Part shown: piece after piece, positions 46,431 to 58,608 of the stretch
Layout: every line of letters starts with the position of its first letter
Position numbering within the stretch: the stretch's first letter is position 1
Source: Agrocybe praecox
Lineage: Eukaryota > Basidiomycota > Agaricomycetes > Agaricales > Agrocybaceae
NCBI GenBank assembly: GCA_964017145.1
Contig: OZ024842.1
Location: 1,860,001-1,924,000 of the forward strand
Direction of reading: 5' to 3'
DNA length: 64,000 nucleotides
Made by a program: the position numbers and the translations under genes
Notes under the pieces: model-generated
Told to the model about the DNA's origin: nothing
Databases searched by the model: none
The model's input: the letters and a program-made list of their open reading frames with translations, nothing else

Positions 46431-49283
46431 CTATAGTTTGGCCTGTGGAACACCAACCACACTCTCGATATCCCTGTACCTATAGTATAACTGCAGGGAT
46501 TCCGGGTTTGCGACGGTCCCGCTTGGCTGAAGGTTCGAACCTGAAACAATCTGCTTGACTGCAATTTCGATTTTTTTGCCGTTAACAGTGTACTGCGTGA
46601 AGGACAGGTTGCCTTAGCCGACCAGACTGAATATACGAGAGAGAAAACCTACCGGTATATCCGACACTTCAAAAATATATGCAGGAACGTGGCGAGCACT
46701 CAGTCCCTTTCTGATCGCCGTTTTGATTTCGTTCACAAGTTGAGGAGTGAATTTGGAACCTGAACGCATTTTCAGGAAAAGAAGAACGCGTTCATCTTTG
46801 TCGTGTTGGCGGCGTTGACCTATGCACAGGGAATCATCCACGGCGTTTGAGAATTGCTCCATGATAGTGTAAATTTCGCCCGATCCAAAACGAACGCCAC
46901 TTGGATTGAGGACCCCATCGCTGTAGGGTGGGGTATGGGATGCGTAAGCTTTCGACCGTTACTAGATGTGAGATAAATGGGAAATTAATTTTACCTGCGG
47001 CCGAGTATCATGATTCCCTTTGTGACAGGATTGACAATCATAAAATCGCCCTGTCTCCAAATGCCTGTGGGTTTAAAGTAATTACTATAGCAAAGCACAA
47101 TAATACCATGGAATTGCATCCACAAACCTGGATACGTGCTAAAGTAAGTCTCTCTTAACTTTTGTCCGGAGTCATCCCCCCAGAATGCAATCGGCAATGA
47201 GGGATGTGGACGGGTGCAAACAAGTTCACCAGGTTGACCCGTGTGCTCGATATTTTTGCCAAACGGGTCGAAAACCTCGACTTTCATCCCGAGGTCTTTA
47301 GCCTGGATCTCTGGAAGAGAGGTTCAATTTGAGTGATTTACAGACCAGCATTAGCTTACCTCCGCTGTGTACAGGTAAGCATGAAACACCGGTTACAACT
47401 GCATAGAACATAAGAAAACGGTATCAGCACCGGCGCAGAAAGTCTGAGGAAAACGTATTCACGCACATGCCGAGCATATATCCGTCCCACCGCAGACAGA
47501 CGAGAGTTGAATATGTTTTCCAAATGCTTCCCGAGTCCATTCAAACATAGGTGGGGTCAAAATGGCCCCGGTGACTCTCATGACACGCACCGCTTCGAAT
47601 GAACCAATTTCCTCTTGGACTTTTTCAGCATTCGCAAATGACAGCAGGTATGTTGAAATTTTACGTACGTGGTTTAATACCCCGACCCTGGACTTCTGCA
47701 AGAAAACGAGGGCTTGTGCCTAAGGTCGTAACACTTTCCCAGCAACAATTGGGGGTCCGTTCACATGTCTACTCTGGACTGCGACTCACCCCTGTTCACT
47801 TATGAATCTTAGGTATGTCTTCAAATCAGGATGGAAGGGCGAGCCGTCGTATAAAATAAGCCTAGCACCACAAGCAAGGCCTGTCAGCATGAAGGTCCAC
47901 ATCATCCACCCAGTCTGTAAGCAGAGTGAGTCCGAGTCAGTATTCATTGTCAAATAAGTTACCTGAAAGAGACAAACCGTAGTGTACTGGAAGTAGGTAT
48001 CTTCTGTGGTCATGTTGTATCCTAATTTAACACACTTTTTTGTGTTAACCAGGACACCCTTTAAAACATTGTGAGTAGAATCCTATCACTGCCTTCGAGG
48101 TACTTACTCCGGCCGAATGTACGATACACTTGGGCTTTCCAGAGGTTCCTGAGCTGTATAAGATATACAAAGGCTGATTGGCTGGCAATTGTTCAAAAAC
48201 GAGTGGCCGGTTATCGGCAGTGTTCAAAAAATGGGATAAAGTCATTCTAGAAATCTAAATCAGCGTGGAACATTATGAGTTCACAGAAAGAATGCACCCC
48301 TTCGACATTTCTGGAATAACGAATTCTTTTCCCGAAATACGACTTGGAAGCAAAATAGCACGCTCTAATCCTTGAGTAGACAAATCTTTGATGACCTCAG
48401 AGACCTTTGAGATATGGTCGATGATCTTGCCAGCATAAAGAGTCTCCGTTTCAGCGAATACAAACTTGGGTCGTATTTGACGGTATCTATCCAGGATACC
48501 CTAAATTGTGTATTAGTTTCCATCTCGACAAGCGCATACTGAAGTCACACCTGAGTTCCCATGTCTGTTGCTGTACTGGAGAAAATGCCTCCTAGACTTG
48601 CTGTCGCAAGCGCTATAACAACGGCATTGGTAGAATTCGTCACAATAGCTACAAGCGCCCAGGCGGAATTTGATAAACGGGATGCAACAGACAATAATTA
48701 TGGTGCGTACCAGCAACTCGGTCTCCGACTTTTAATCCGTTGATTCGTAGGGCCGCTGCCATTCTACGCACCCGTTCATTGAGATTTCTGAAAGTAACGT
48801 TGTCTAATTTTCCAGATTCTCCGGTTTCTGTCAGAGCAATGCCATCGTCTCTCCTATACAAAAGGTTTTCAGCGTAATTGAATCTTGCCCCTGGGAACCA
48901 GTTTGGAATTTCGGGATATTTTCCTGGTTCAATAATAAGATCCTATGATGCACAGTGTATTATGTTTTCAGCTATGATTGTTGGTCGGGAGAATTCTTAT
49001 ATGCACCTTCTGTGGAGGAACCGAAGATATTATTCCAAGAAAGTTCCACAAGTCGAGCCAAAATGTGTAATCCTCGACGGAATACTCATGTAGATCATGG
49101 TAGTTCTCTGTTGAGAGGCGGAGACGACAGGATCGGTAATATGGCCTCTCAGACCTAAGAATGCCACGCACTTAGGTTCAGTCCATGCTTCCGATTTATC
49201 TCTCGTCGTAAGGCTTCAACGGCAGAGGTCGCTGGGTGTGCGGGGGTCCAGAGGAGTTTCGACTGGGCAAAATAGGTATCCAT
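46431..49283 (-). CDS. Acetoacetyl-CoA synthetase
   Basis: Ligase of the ANL superfamily that activates acetoacetate with ATP and CoA, cytosolic, feeding sterol/isoprenoid or lipid synthesis. 676 residues in 15 exons: 49172-49283, 49007-49107, 48711-48942, 48551-48648, 48298-48500, 48108-48246, 47978-48058, 47790-47914, 47669-47733, 47467-47619, 47360-47398, 47128-47310, 46995-47064, 46653-46920, 46431-46592. It has the acyl-CoA synthetase N-terminal region ([13 protein letters not shown]), the AMP-binding P-loop [41 protein letters not shown] and the C-terminal catalytic lysine motif [14 protein letters not shown]. Length fits AACS. A second donor (GTAACT, 15 nt downstream) after the seventh exon would insert five residues (VCLFQ). 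Confidence 0.93.
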
Positions 49284-50382
49284 TCAAGCTATATCAAAGC
49301 CACAGAAGAAAACCAAGGCAGGGAAGTGAGCTTTCAGTAATAAATGATGGCGGGACAGCGCATTATATTGGAGGACTCAAAACCGGTTACCGGCTGGATC
49401 GTGGGGTACATCGAGGACAGTCAGTCCGCCCAAAGTTTTGTCAGCATTCCCACGGATTCGAAGCTGATTTTTGACAGAAGCCGTCAAACGAGCCGCGTCG
49501 GCCATCGATCAGAAGGCCTCAATTGCCGAGCGTTGTTCTTCTTTGCCGGTACGATGAAATCTCACCAAGTTGAATTGTAGTGACCACTCGGGAAATAAAA
49601 AGTTTTTCTTTGTACCGAATGTGGAAATATTTTCAAGTCGTGTATGTCATCGCTTCAAATGTCGTTACCTATTGAATTTTTGCAACTTTGAAATTGGGAA
49701 ATACAAAAAAAATGAGCGAAGAAGATTCGAACTAGAGGTCTCACAGAGTCAGAAAGACTCAATAATTTAGGGGACTTAACCACTATACCAAGCAGACATT
49801 GACATTCTTTGAAACGGGGGGGATATAAAGCCGCATATCCGCGACGCTTCTGTTCCGCAAATTTAATCTATTTTAGGGGTACGGTGCTAAACTCATGATT
49901 AAAAATACACAGAATAATCTTGAATATATTTGGGACATATTTGAGCAGGAATATGTGTTATATTTTGCCCTATGTCTTTTTTCCAGACCCTCATCGTCGA
50001 CAGAGACACTTAGCGGCCCTGATGGACCTTACTAGGCGGAGTACGAACTGTGTTGACATGCCGTGACGTGCCGTCATGAATTCCTGACGTGACTTCCCTG
50101 TCAAAGAAGGAAAGAAGTCTGGAAATGAGCGTGGAAATGCTGACAAAACTTTGGGCGGACTGACTCTTCGTACATCGATCGCTTCTAAATTATATAAGCT
50201 TATTTACTGTAATAGTTTCATGCAAGGCTAACATGTCTAGTAGGGTACGTTTCCTCAAAGTATTACCTTCAGTAGATAGTTGGGTATTTAGTATAAATGC
50301 TTCCTCTTGTAGTATATAACCCACCGTCTCTTATTTGTATAGATCCTCTTCCTCATCGTCAGACTTCTCTGTCTCTCACAGT
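49284..50382. other. Spacer with tRNA-like element
   Basis: Promoter side of the AACS gene on the left and of the Ser-rich gene on the right. A degenerate tRNA-like sequence is at 49705-49800 (listed separately). Otherwise no gene found. Confidence 0.45.
49705..49800 (-). other. Degenerate tRNA-like element (tRNA pseudogene or SINE head)
   Basis: On the minus strand the sequence has a good RNA polymerase III A box (tggtatagtggtta) and, about 45 nt later, a near-consensus B box (agttcgaatct). A GAGTC-TTTCT-GACTC hairpin lies between them like a variable arm. A run of eight T, a Pol III terminator, follows at about 49705-49712. A proper acceptor stem and anticodon stem cannot be paired, so a working tRNA is unlikely. 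A decayed tRNA or the head of a tRNA-derived SINE fits best. Confidence 0.45.
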
Positions 50383-52030
50383 ATGAATCCACAGCCTCGA
50401 AGTCCTCCACGCACAGGCAAGACCACCTTTGCAGACATGTATGTCCACAACGACCTTCAATCTTATTCATTCGGCGCAGCTCTTTCATCGTCTTCATCAT
50501 CACCTCACATCCCCATTGATCCACTATATCGATCCCGTGACGACGCGGATTCGGAGGAACAGTCCCTCGCTCCAGACACTATCCCTCGGCCCTCTGTGGT
50601 GGACAGCGAGCACCCGCACACGAATCACCCTCAACATTTACACACGTCCCAACCGCCCTTCTCTTTGCGTGCCAGTGATTTTACGAGAGAGTTGGACGCA
50701 GTATCCACCCGAACGTTTGGCGATTCGTCCGCGTCAGCTTCTATTTCCTCGTTCTCGAGGCCAAGTGCAACCAATTCACGGGCCACCTCTCGCGTTAGTG
50801 GACGTTCTAGCACTACGCCACAAACTTCAGCCCACGATTTAACATCTGACGAAGATGAGGATGGAATAGGCAGACATCCCCTTCCTCCCGAACCAGTAGA
50901 AACCCGGCCTTCTCAACACCAAGACACGCATCCAGACAGTGAATCCATGTACCTTTCGGAGGACGAATCTGACGGATACGCAGAGGAATATGACAACGAC
51001 ATAGAAGTAGAGTCCGTTGTGCACGAACGTGCCAGTGAGGCTGGGACGTTCTTCGATTACGGCAATCCTAGCGGGGAAAGTGTCTCCGCAGATCATAATG
51101 GCAGAAGGGGCAGCCTCGCCGTTCCTATACCTGGCGCGACGCTACATATTTCACATCATGCAAGAGATTATGAATACTCAGTGATAAGCGGTAGGCGACC
51201 ATGCCGAAGTTTAGAGGACCTTCGTTCCTTTTCCTTCGAACAGGGTTCTTCATCTCACCGCTCTGATGATCCTGGTGCTCCGACGTCTGTTCCACAGAGC
51301 GAAGGTGACTGGAGAGATATCCGAAAGCGTTCGATACAGATGCAACGTGACAAAGATTTACCTCCTATCGTTACTGTCAATTCTTCTACGACTGCTGTAG
51401 CTTCTGCATCGACCCACGAACGATTGCAGATGCGGAAGTTTATCTTGGAGAAAGAAAAAACGACGGAAGATCCTTATAGCAGACGTCCTGGTGGTCCGGA
51501 TAAAGAAAAAGGAAGGCCCAGTACATCAACTATCTTCAACACTAGGCCTAGTAGTAGCATTGAACAGAAGTCATTGATGGGACCCTCGTCCAACTCTGAC
51601 AAAACCGATGGCAAGGACAAAGACTCGAGGAAAAATGCCGCTTGTGAGTATTCTGTTGCTGGTTCTCTGATTAAGTTGCTAATAATCCATACTAGCTCTT
51701 GAACCAGGCAAGCCACCACAGCAGCGCCTGCACATTGCATACATTCGCAATCCTAAATTCACGAACGCCATCAATCGCGAAACAGCTGATGGTCCCTCAG
51801 TAACTATCCATAAGCATTCTAAAGCTGCAGCGTTTTCTATCAGTCGTCATTATCGAGTTAAACCTCCCCCCTCGGCCGCGGGCCCGTCACACCAAACTAC
51901 TTCTCTAGGATTATCTTCAAAAGAGTCCATGGACGGCAGGAAGAAGAGTAATATGATTCTACTAGCATCCCGCAGAGTACAGAAAGCTTATACAAGCACA
52001 AATACAACCCGGAACCTTGAAGATAAATGA
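50383..52030 (+). CDS. Ser/Pro-rich disordered protein of unknown function
   Basis: Predicted 531-residue protein, exons 50383-51643 and 51696-52030. No known domain was recognised. It is low-complexity with many Ser, Pro, Asp and Glu, an acidic patch near residue 165 (SDEDEDG) and another near 195-215 (SEDESDGYAEEYDNDIEVE). The second exon holds a more ordered part (LHIAYIRNPKFTNAINRE) that may be the conserved section. The 3' end is uncertain: a donor at about 51948 (AGTAAT context) joined to an acceptor at about 52041 gives a different, Arg/Lys-rich C-terminus. Possibly a nuclear or signalling adaptor, but no function can be claimed. Confidence 0.65.
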
Positions 52031-53252
52031 TGGTGATCATGGCAGCTCGAAGGACGCTGAAAGGTCGCGCAGAGCAGAACACGAAAGGCGGGCGAAAGGC
52101 CGCCGAATCATCTAGCAAGCGCACCTCATAGCTCCCTAAATGTGCACACATTTACGAGTCTTTTAATCGAGGGCTTTCTGCGACTTTCTCTGACCCTTGT
52201 TGGCCCCTATGGGTGATGGCATCGAATTGGTCACATAGTATTCTCTTCATTTTTTTTATATTCGAGGAGGGCTCTGTTAACTATGTAAGCCGATATAATA
52301 TATATATTATTACCATTTAGCGCTCGTGTTGCAACTCCATCGTTGTGTTTCGACGACAAGGGCACGTCGGTTATCAGTCGGGCCGGCGCAGGAATGACCC
52401 GATTTGGGTTGCAATCAAACCATCATTTCTTCTCTCTTCCTGTCTATTACAGGCTCTACCACTCGCACTCTGCCCAGCTCCTCTATAGCTCTCCTCGTCG
52501 CAAGAACGTGGGCGAGCTAGTAAGTTTGTTGTAGCTTACCTCGCTGTCAGCCAACATCAGTCAGATGCCCCACCATCATACCATTACACCCGCACTACAG
52601 CGACGGCGGCAATACTGGTCAATGGTGATGCAACATATCATCGATGAATCGGTGACGTCTCACCGGCACCCTCATTAGCACATCCAGCCTCACGACAAAC
52701 GACTGAGGGGATCTCGAACTAAGTATTTATCTGTCTACCTAAGTGCTCCGTGGTCTGCAGAGACCATAAGTAGATTAGTTGATAGAAATATATTACAGGT
52801 GAAAAATAAGAACGAAGAGCAATAGAAAAATTGAAAGATATGCCACATACCGGCGGCGCATTGCAGCGGCGCCCGTGCAGTCGCGTGAACACGGCTCGCG
52901 TCGCAGTTTTTCCCAGATATTCCAACAGTTAATCATGTAATAAGAGAATCTAGAAAGCTGTAGGAAGTAAGCCTAAGGCTTCACTGATTCACAATGATAG
53001 CAGGCTGTGATGTGCCCACAAAACAGGGGCATTCCTCATGCGCTGCTACTAGTAAATACGTAAGTATTCCAAAGGAAATATATGATTGTGCCGTTGCGTT
53101 TCTTTTTCTCTAGCAATCGACATTAAGTTGTCATTCTTAATTGTTGACGAGGGAAGCATTCAAAATCGCACACAATTCAAGATGAATAAAATCAAATTAT
53201 AATGATATATATACATCGATTTGTACTTTTATTTAAGTAAACTTTTTTTTTT
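52031..53252. other. Convergent spacer
   Basis: 1.2 kb between two convergent genes. AT-only stretches at about 52288-52310 and 53200-53217; no gene, RNA or repeat recognised. Confidence 0.45.
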
Positions 53253-56200
53253 TCAACGAACCATACTCAAACTACTTCCGAAGAGACGCCTATACTGTGA
53301 AGGCGTCATCGGCTGGTTGCCTGCGGAATTAGGAATAAGAGACGTGGCAGAGTTCGACATCCGCCGGGTCCTAGAGGACGCGGTTGGGGCGGGGCGTCGT
53401 ATCTGCACGGCGTTGGGTGGTTCGGGTTTGCGCTCAGAGGCGGTCTTGAGCGTTTTCGATGGTATGCCCCGTTTGTTGATGTGGAGCCTTGTAGTAGACT
53501 TAGATGAGGCGGACCTAAGTCTGCGAGGGGGGATGGGGGAATGTGGCGAGAGGCGAGAAGCACGGCCGGCCGAGCCACTGTTAGGCGAAAACACTGTATT
53601 TTCTGCCGCTATGTCCGTAATGAGCTGGGAAAGCGGCGACCTTGTTTTCGTGGCTTCGAGCGACTGGGAGGTCGGCGTGTAGAACGATGGGGGGAGACTC
53701 ACGACCGTGCTGATGGTACGCGACCGACGTTTGGTCGCAGGGGAAGGGGGAGAAGGGGGCGTGATGGTGGTCTTTACTCCTGCCCGAGATAGACCAGAAG
53801 GCTTGATGGCAGGTACAGGCACGCCTTCCGATACCTGCCCCATGGTGTTCTTGCCAGTGGATGCCTTGCTTTGAGGATGTTCGACCTTTAACACTCTGCG
53901 GTTAGAAGACAGAGCAGATGACTTAGGCGAAGCGCCTGGAGTTAAAAAGGTAGGAACCAAAGGCATTACCATTAGCTTGGGAGGGGATCGCGAAGCCACC
54001 AGAGACACTCTTTTACCTTCCGTGGTTGTCACGAATTTCTTCCTCAAAGCCAGTAAACTGGGGTCGGGAAGGAAGGTCTTGAGCCCTTCGATGTGTGATC
54101 TGACTGGGCTGCCAGATGAGGGCTGGGCGGTGGGCTTCACAGTACTGCGTGAAGATGGAGACGGCGCCTCAGACAATCGCACACAACCCGAACCAGAAGC
54201 CTGCTTGACCGAAGTAAGCCTGGAAGAAAAGTGATCATCCCTGGCAGGATGGTTTCCGTGTCCACCAGAGACGCCAGCCTTAGGAGTACGGCCCAAGGCA
54301 GAAGAGGAAGAGGAGGACGAGGACGAAGAGGAAGAGAAAGAAGACCTCGAGTACGATGAACCAGAGGATGATGGCGTCAGACTCCCGTTGCCCTGCCCGG
54401 CTGGAGGAGTACGACGCGCGACAGGAGACCTCGTAGGTCTGGAAAACGACTGGGTGACAGTTGAGGTCCGAGGGGAGGAAGACGAACGGGGTGGAGTAAC
54501 GACGACGCGAGAAGCCCCCTCCTCAAGCGCCGAAAGGTCCATGTTCAAGACAGCTGGAGATTCCTCGTTTCCGTTACCACCGCCACTGGCCACAGCCCTC
54601 CATTGTTCGCTCATTGCAAGTAGGAAAGAGCGCCTATATTCACGCGAGTCCTTTTTGATCTCTTTCTTATTCTCTCGTCGAAGTCGACGAAGATGAGAGC
54701 AGTCTGAGTCCGAGTCCGATGACGACGAGCTACCAGTAGTATCACTTTCAGTGTCCTCCAGAGAGCCTAGGTCGCTATCGCTGAAAGTTTGGACCAAACG
54801 AGCAACAGCCTGAGAGGTTGGCGACAAGACAGCCTCACGAGAAACCTCAGACGTGCTGAGACTGGCCAGAGAGTCTACGTGGACCGGTACTCTGCCTTCC
54901 ATCTCTCTAAAAGATATTTCTATCTCTTGCACTCCGGAAGAGGATCCTTCAGCCTCAGACACTACCGGTGAATCCTCAAGTATAGTAGTCTAATCATTTC
55001 CAAGTTATTCGGGAAAAAATCAACATGTTCGTTATAAAAGACACACCTCAGTAGGGGCTAAGTTCAGCTTTACAGGTACGATAATAGCGTGACGTTTACC
55101 CAAAGACCTCGCCGGGGGCTTTGGGAGTTCCTCTTCAGTGCTCCGCGCCTCATTCTTCTGCACCGACTCCCTTCTGCTCTCCTGAGGTCGATTGAGGTCG
55201 ACGCTCTTAAGAGCAGGGCGCATGTTGTTCAGTCGGGGAGTAGGTGCCTTCTGCTTAGGCTGAACAACAGTAGGAGCCGGCGCAAATCGAACGCGAGCAG
55301 GTCGAGGTTGCACGGGAGCCATGGTCTTGCTGAGACTGGCAATAGTTGGCCTTGGAGGAGCCAAACGAATAGTGCGGGGAGAAATTGTGGCAGGAGAAGT
55401 CGTGCCTGTATTCGCAGCAGGAGTTGGGCGGGCGGAAGTGGGAAAGGAAGTTGGGCGAATAGACCGATGAGGAGCAACACGAGTAGGACCAGGGACGGAA
55501 GCTGCGCGGACATGACCGGCAGTTAAACGAGAAGGACCTGGTGCAGAGGTAAGGCGAACAGGAGGAGATACGGTGCGAGGAGAGTCTACATCAACAGTAG
55601 GAAATACAGAAACTTGGCAAGCTGGTTCCGGACTTTGGGAAGGAGTAGTATCTTCCTCATACTGTTCCACAAATTCAAGTACCTAGAAAAATAAACGAGG
55701 CATTAATACGAATGCAAGGCCAAAACACGGAAAAGAAAACATACGATGGGTAACACCGCATTGCAAACTTCCTCCGTGGCCAATGCATCGACATGTGCTT
55801 CTTCCGATTCGAGGGGGAGGTCGACCGCCTCGGCAGGACGTCTGGATTCGTTGTCGTCGAAAAGTTGGTGATAAACGTCGGAGATCTGAGAGTTGGAAGG
55901 CGTGATCTCACTCCCCCAGACTGGGGACGCGGGTGCTGGGTGCGCATCAACGTCAGGGCAGCGAGGGCCAGCAGCGGAAGTAATGATTCGACGCCATATC
56001 GAGTTCTCGTCGCGGTAAGCTGCCATGATTGCCTCGACAAGGGCTTCCTCGGCGGTTCCACCTTCGCTAGTTGCAGAAACAGCCTTGTGAAGAACAGGTC
56101 CACATGTCTTGATATCCATCAAAGCTTTGAAGAAGTTGTCCGACTGGACGAGCCTCTCGTTGTGTTCCGCAATCTGTTGTTTCTGTCGTTGGTTTTCGTC

Positions 56201-56761
56201 TCTGAGGTACTCGATCTGCACTCGCAAGAATCTGGTGTCACTTTCCAAAGAAAGGATGGCTTGCCTGTCTTCCTTGCGGTCGTGGCGACGATCCTCCTTC
56301 TCGGCATAGTGGAGCTCCTGCATCCTGTCGCAGTCCTTGCGCGCAGCCTCAGCATCAGTAGTGAGTGTGGCGTTTATCTGAGAAAGGCGTTTGACACTCT
56401 TCCGGAGAGTAACGACAAGACCAAGAAGCTCCATGAATTCGGACTTGACGACAGTGGACGATATTGTGAAGCTCGAGGGGTTGTTGGGGTTCCAACGGCG
56501 CGCGTACTCGGGGAGGGTGATGGACTTGGAGTCCACAAATGACACGGCGTCGAGGTCAAAAATATCGCTCGAGTGAACGTCCTTCATTTCTGGAACGGAA
56601 ACAGAGAGCGAGATGGTAGATCTCATAGTAGAGGGTGTGTTCTCGCCCATGACCAAATTAAAGTCGGGGGTGGAGAGAGAGGTGCTGCACATATTGTTGA
56701 AAGTAGAGACGAAATCGCTTTGTTGGATTGTTGGTGAGATTGTTATGAATGTGATATTCAT
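53253..56761 (-). CDS. Large coiled-coil, Ser/Pro/Arg-rich protein of unknown function
   Basis: Three exons (55745-56761, 55047-55682, 53253-54989) give 1129 residues. The N-terminal ~210 residues are the most ordered: FDLDAVSFVDSKSITLPEYARRWNPNN split by loops, then a coiled coil at about 105-212 (KRLSQINATLTTDAEAARK, FLRVQIEYLRDENQRQKQQI). The middle is basic and Pro-rich with repeated motifs such as SAPGPSRL, SVPGPTRV; the C-terminal part is Ser-rich with a long pure Ser run near residue 770 and the recurring phrase SPVARRTPP or similar. No known catalytic domain. The two introns join clean frames, so a single gene is likely rather than three. Perhaps a cytoskeletal or chromatin-linked scaffold; this is a guess from composition. 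Start is the first ATG of the long frame. Confidence 0.7.
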
Positions 56762-57735
56762 GAGATATTTTGCTTTTTATAATGGCACGGGAAGTCAGCC
56801 ATCCTGCGGCAGACACTCTACGATCTATCTCGCCAGACGCGCGATCGTGTCTGGCAGTTATTTTCGTCCAACTTGCCCGTCCAGATGGTCAGCACGACCA
56901 GTGTACATATAAAACGACACATTCAAGCCTTATAACTGCTATTAGAAAGCAAATAATATTCTGTGACATTTATTTCACTGACCTCTATAGATCTCAACTA
57001 AGTGAGAAAGTTAAGAAAAATATGTGGCTTGTTTGTCGTCGCTGAACTGTTTTCTATTTTGATCGCTGTTTGCCAACAAATCGGTGATTGCCGTTAGACC
57101 CAATATGGCTGACCGTCATGCAACCGTCATCGCACGGTATTATGGTTGACCACAGCAAGACCACAGATACAATTTTGCATATCGAAGTTTGACAGTCGAG
57201 AAAATGCATTAATTGATAGTGTGCAGTCGCATCGTACGTAGTTAGTCCGAATTTTTCAATTCGACTTCAGTTGTAGAGAAGGTCTTCGTCGATGAACGAT
57301 GAATTCATTACATGATGGAAAGGGAAATCCGAAAAGTAAGCTCGAGAAATAGAAGCCTCTATATGACACCCGCATCGAGGGATTTGACTTGTTATGTAGA
57401 AGGGATCGTTTGTCAGGTCTTGAAATCCAAAGACGGCGGAGCTTTAATGATGGGAGTATTGAGGTGTCAAAGTTCGTTATTACCTACTTCTAAGAGAAGG
57501 ACAGGACGGAGAATGGTTATGAACGAGGAATGCTGGGCCCTGGGGTGTCGCGTATTGTTGTTCTTGAAAGTTCAAGCGATTGATAACATGGTATTGCAAG
57601 TGCGCCTTGAAAGTTCGGAGGGGATGCGCCAATTAATAAAACCTGAAGAAAAGATAAACGAAAACTTGAAAGTCCCAATTGCCCTGTATGATGATATAAT
57701 TTATGCCCGTGTAGAATAGAATGCGCAAGCTGTTG
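56762..57735. other. Intergenic spacer
   Basis: Promoter side of the coiled-coil gene on the left. An unsupported 135-codon open frame on the + strand (57312-57719) is the only larger frame and has no recognisable motif. AT-rich elsewhere. Confidence 0.4.
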
Positions 57736-58402
57736 CTAGATGGACCTCAGAGGCTCAACACCGGGAGGGTTCTCCGTTTCGTCGTTGACGCTACTTTCGT
57801 CTTTGGTATCTTTTCCCGTCCTTGGCGATGAATTGGCCATGTCACTTTGCGTAGGAAAATTGGCACTACTACTGCTTCCCAGCTTTGAATGCGATTCATG
57901 ATGAGACCAGGGCATGTGGTGGTGGTGATCCTCCTTTGTGTCGTCCTCAGGAAAGGCGATTTCTCCAGGCTGTCGCTGTCCAAGAAGCACAGCCGGGTCC
58001 GGGGGAATAATGACCTTCTCTTTGTCAATTTCGATGTCCTTTTCCCTGGGTTGTGCCTTGCCTTGGGCTATGAGCATGTTTCGTTTCTTCCTGTTGTACC
58101 GTTTCCTGAAGTAGACAGCAAAGCCAATGAGCCACGCTAACAGGACGACGCCTCCGCTGATGCTACCAGCAATGATAGGCGTTTTGGCTTTCTTCCTGTT
58201 AGGTCATGTTCAACAGTAGTTCACATGCTTCATATTATGATTTCGCGTACCCGCCAAGCGACTCAGCTTCAGCAGAGTTGACAGCGCGCGCCGCCACCAG
58301 TACTGTTCGCGCCACTGTACAGAAAAACGTGTTGAAGTGAGCAAGTGTGCGAAAAGCCGATAAGAAGGAAGACTGACCCATCGCAGAACCGCTCAAGTGC
58401 AT
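57736..58402 (-). CDS. Small single-pass membrane protein of unknown function
   Basis: About 182 residues if exons are 58378-58402, 58251-58314 and 57736-58195. One clear membrane helix (IIAGSISGGVVLLAWLIGFA) is followed by a basic stop-transfer stretch (RKRYNRKKR) and a polar tail with a His cluster (DHHHHMPWSHH) and many Ser/Asp/Glu. The glycine-rich helix and flanking pattern are of the kind common in agaricomycete single-pass surface proteins with a short ectodomain. The 5' end is uncertain: the ATG at 58381 in a continuous frame (no first intron) gives a different N-terminus, also open, and an upstream ectodomain exon may be missed. Function unknown. Confidence 0.55.
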
Positions 58403-58608
58403 TTGTCTTTTCGTAAAGTCGTGAGGAGAGGAAAGTATGGATGGACTTGAAGGTTACAAGGGAGCCAGCATACGGAAAAGGGAGGCTGTTGAGGTGCCTC
58501 TTTTAAATAATGATGGTACGGAGGAAAAAGTACAGTTAGTATGGACAGGGGTTAAGAGTGGCCAAATCCGTCAAGGCTATAAGTACGTCATGCATATTCA
58601 TTTAAAGT

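Noticed and set aside
57312..57719. 135-codon open frame on the + strand
   Set aside because: No recognisable motif, no clear promoter, and it runs up to 17 bp from the stop of an opposing gene; likely chance.
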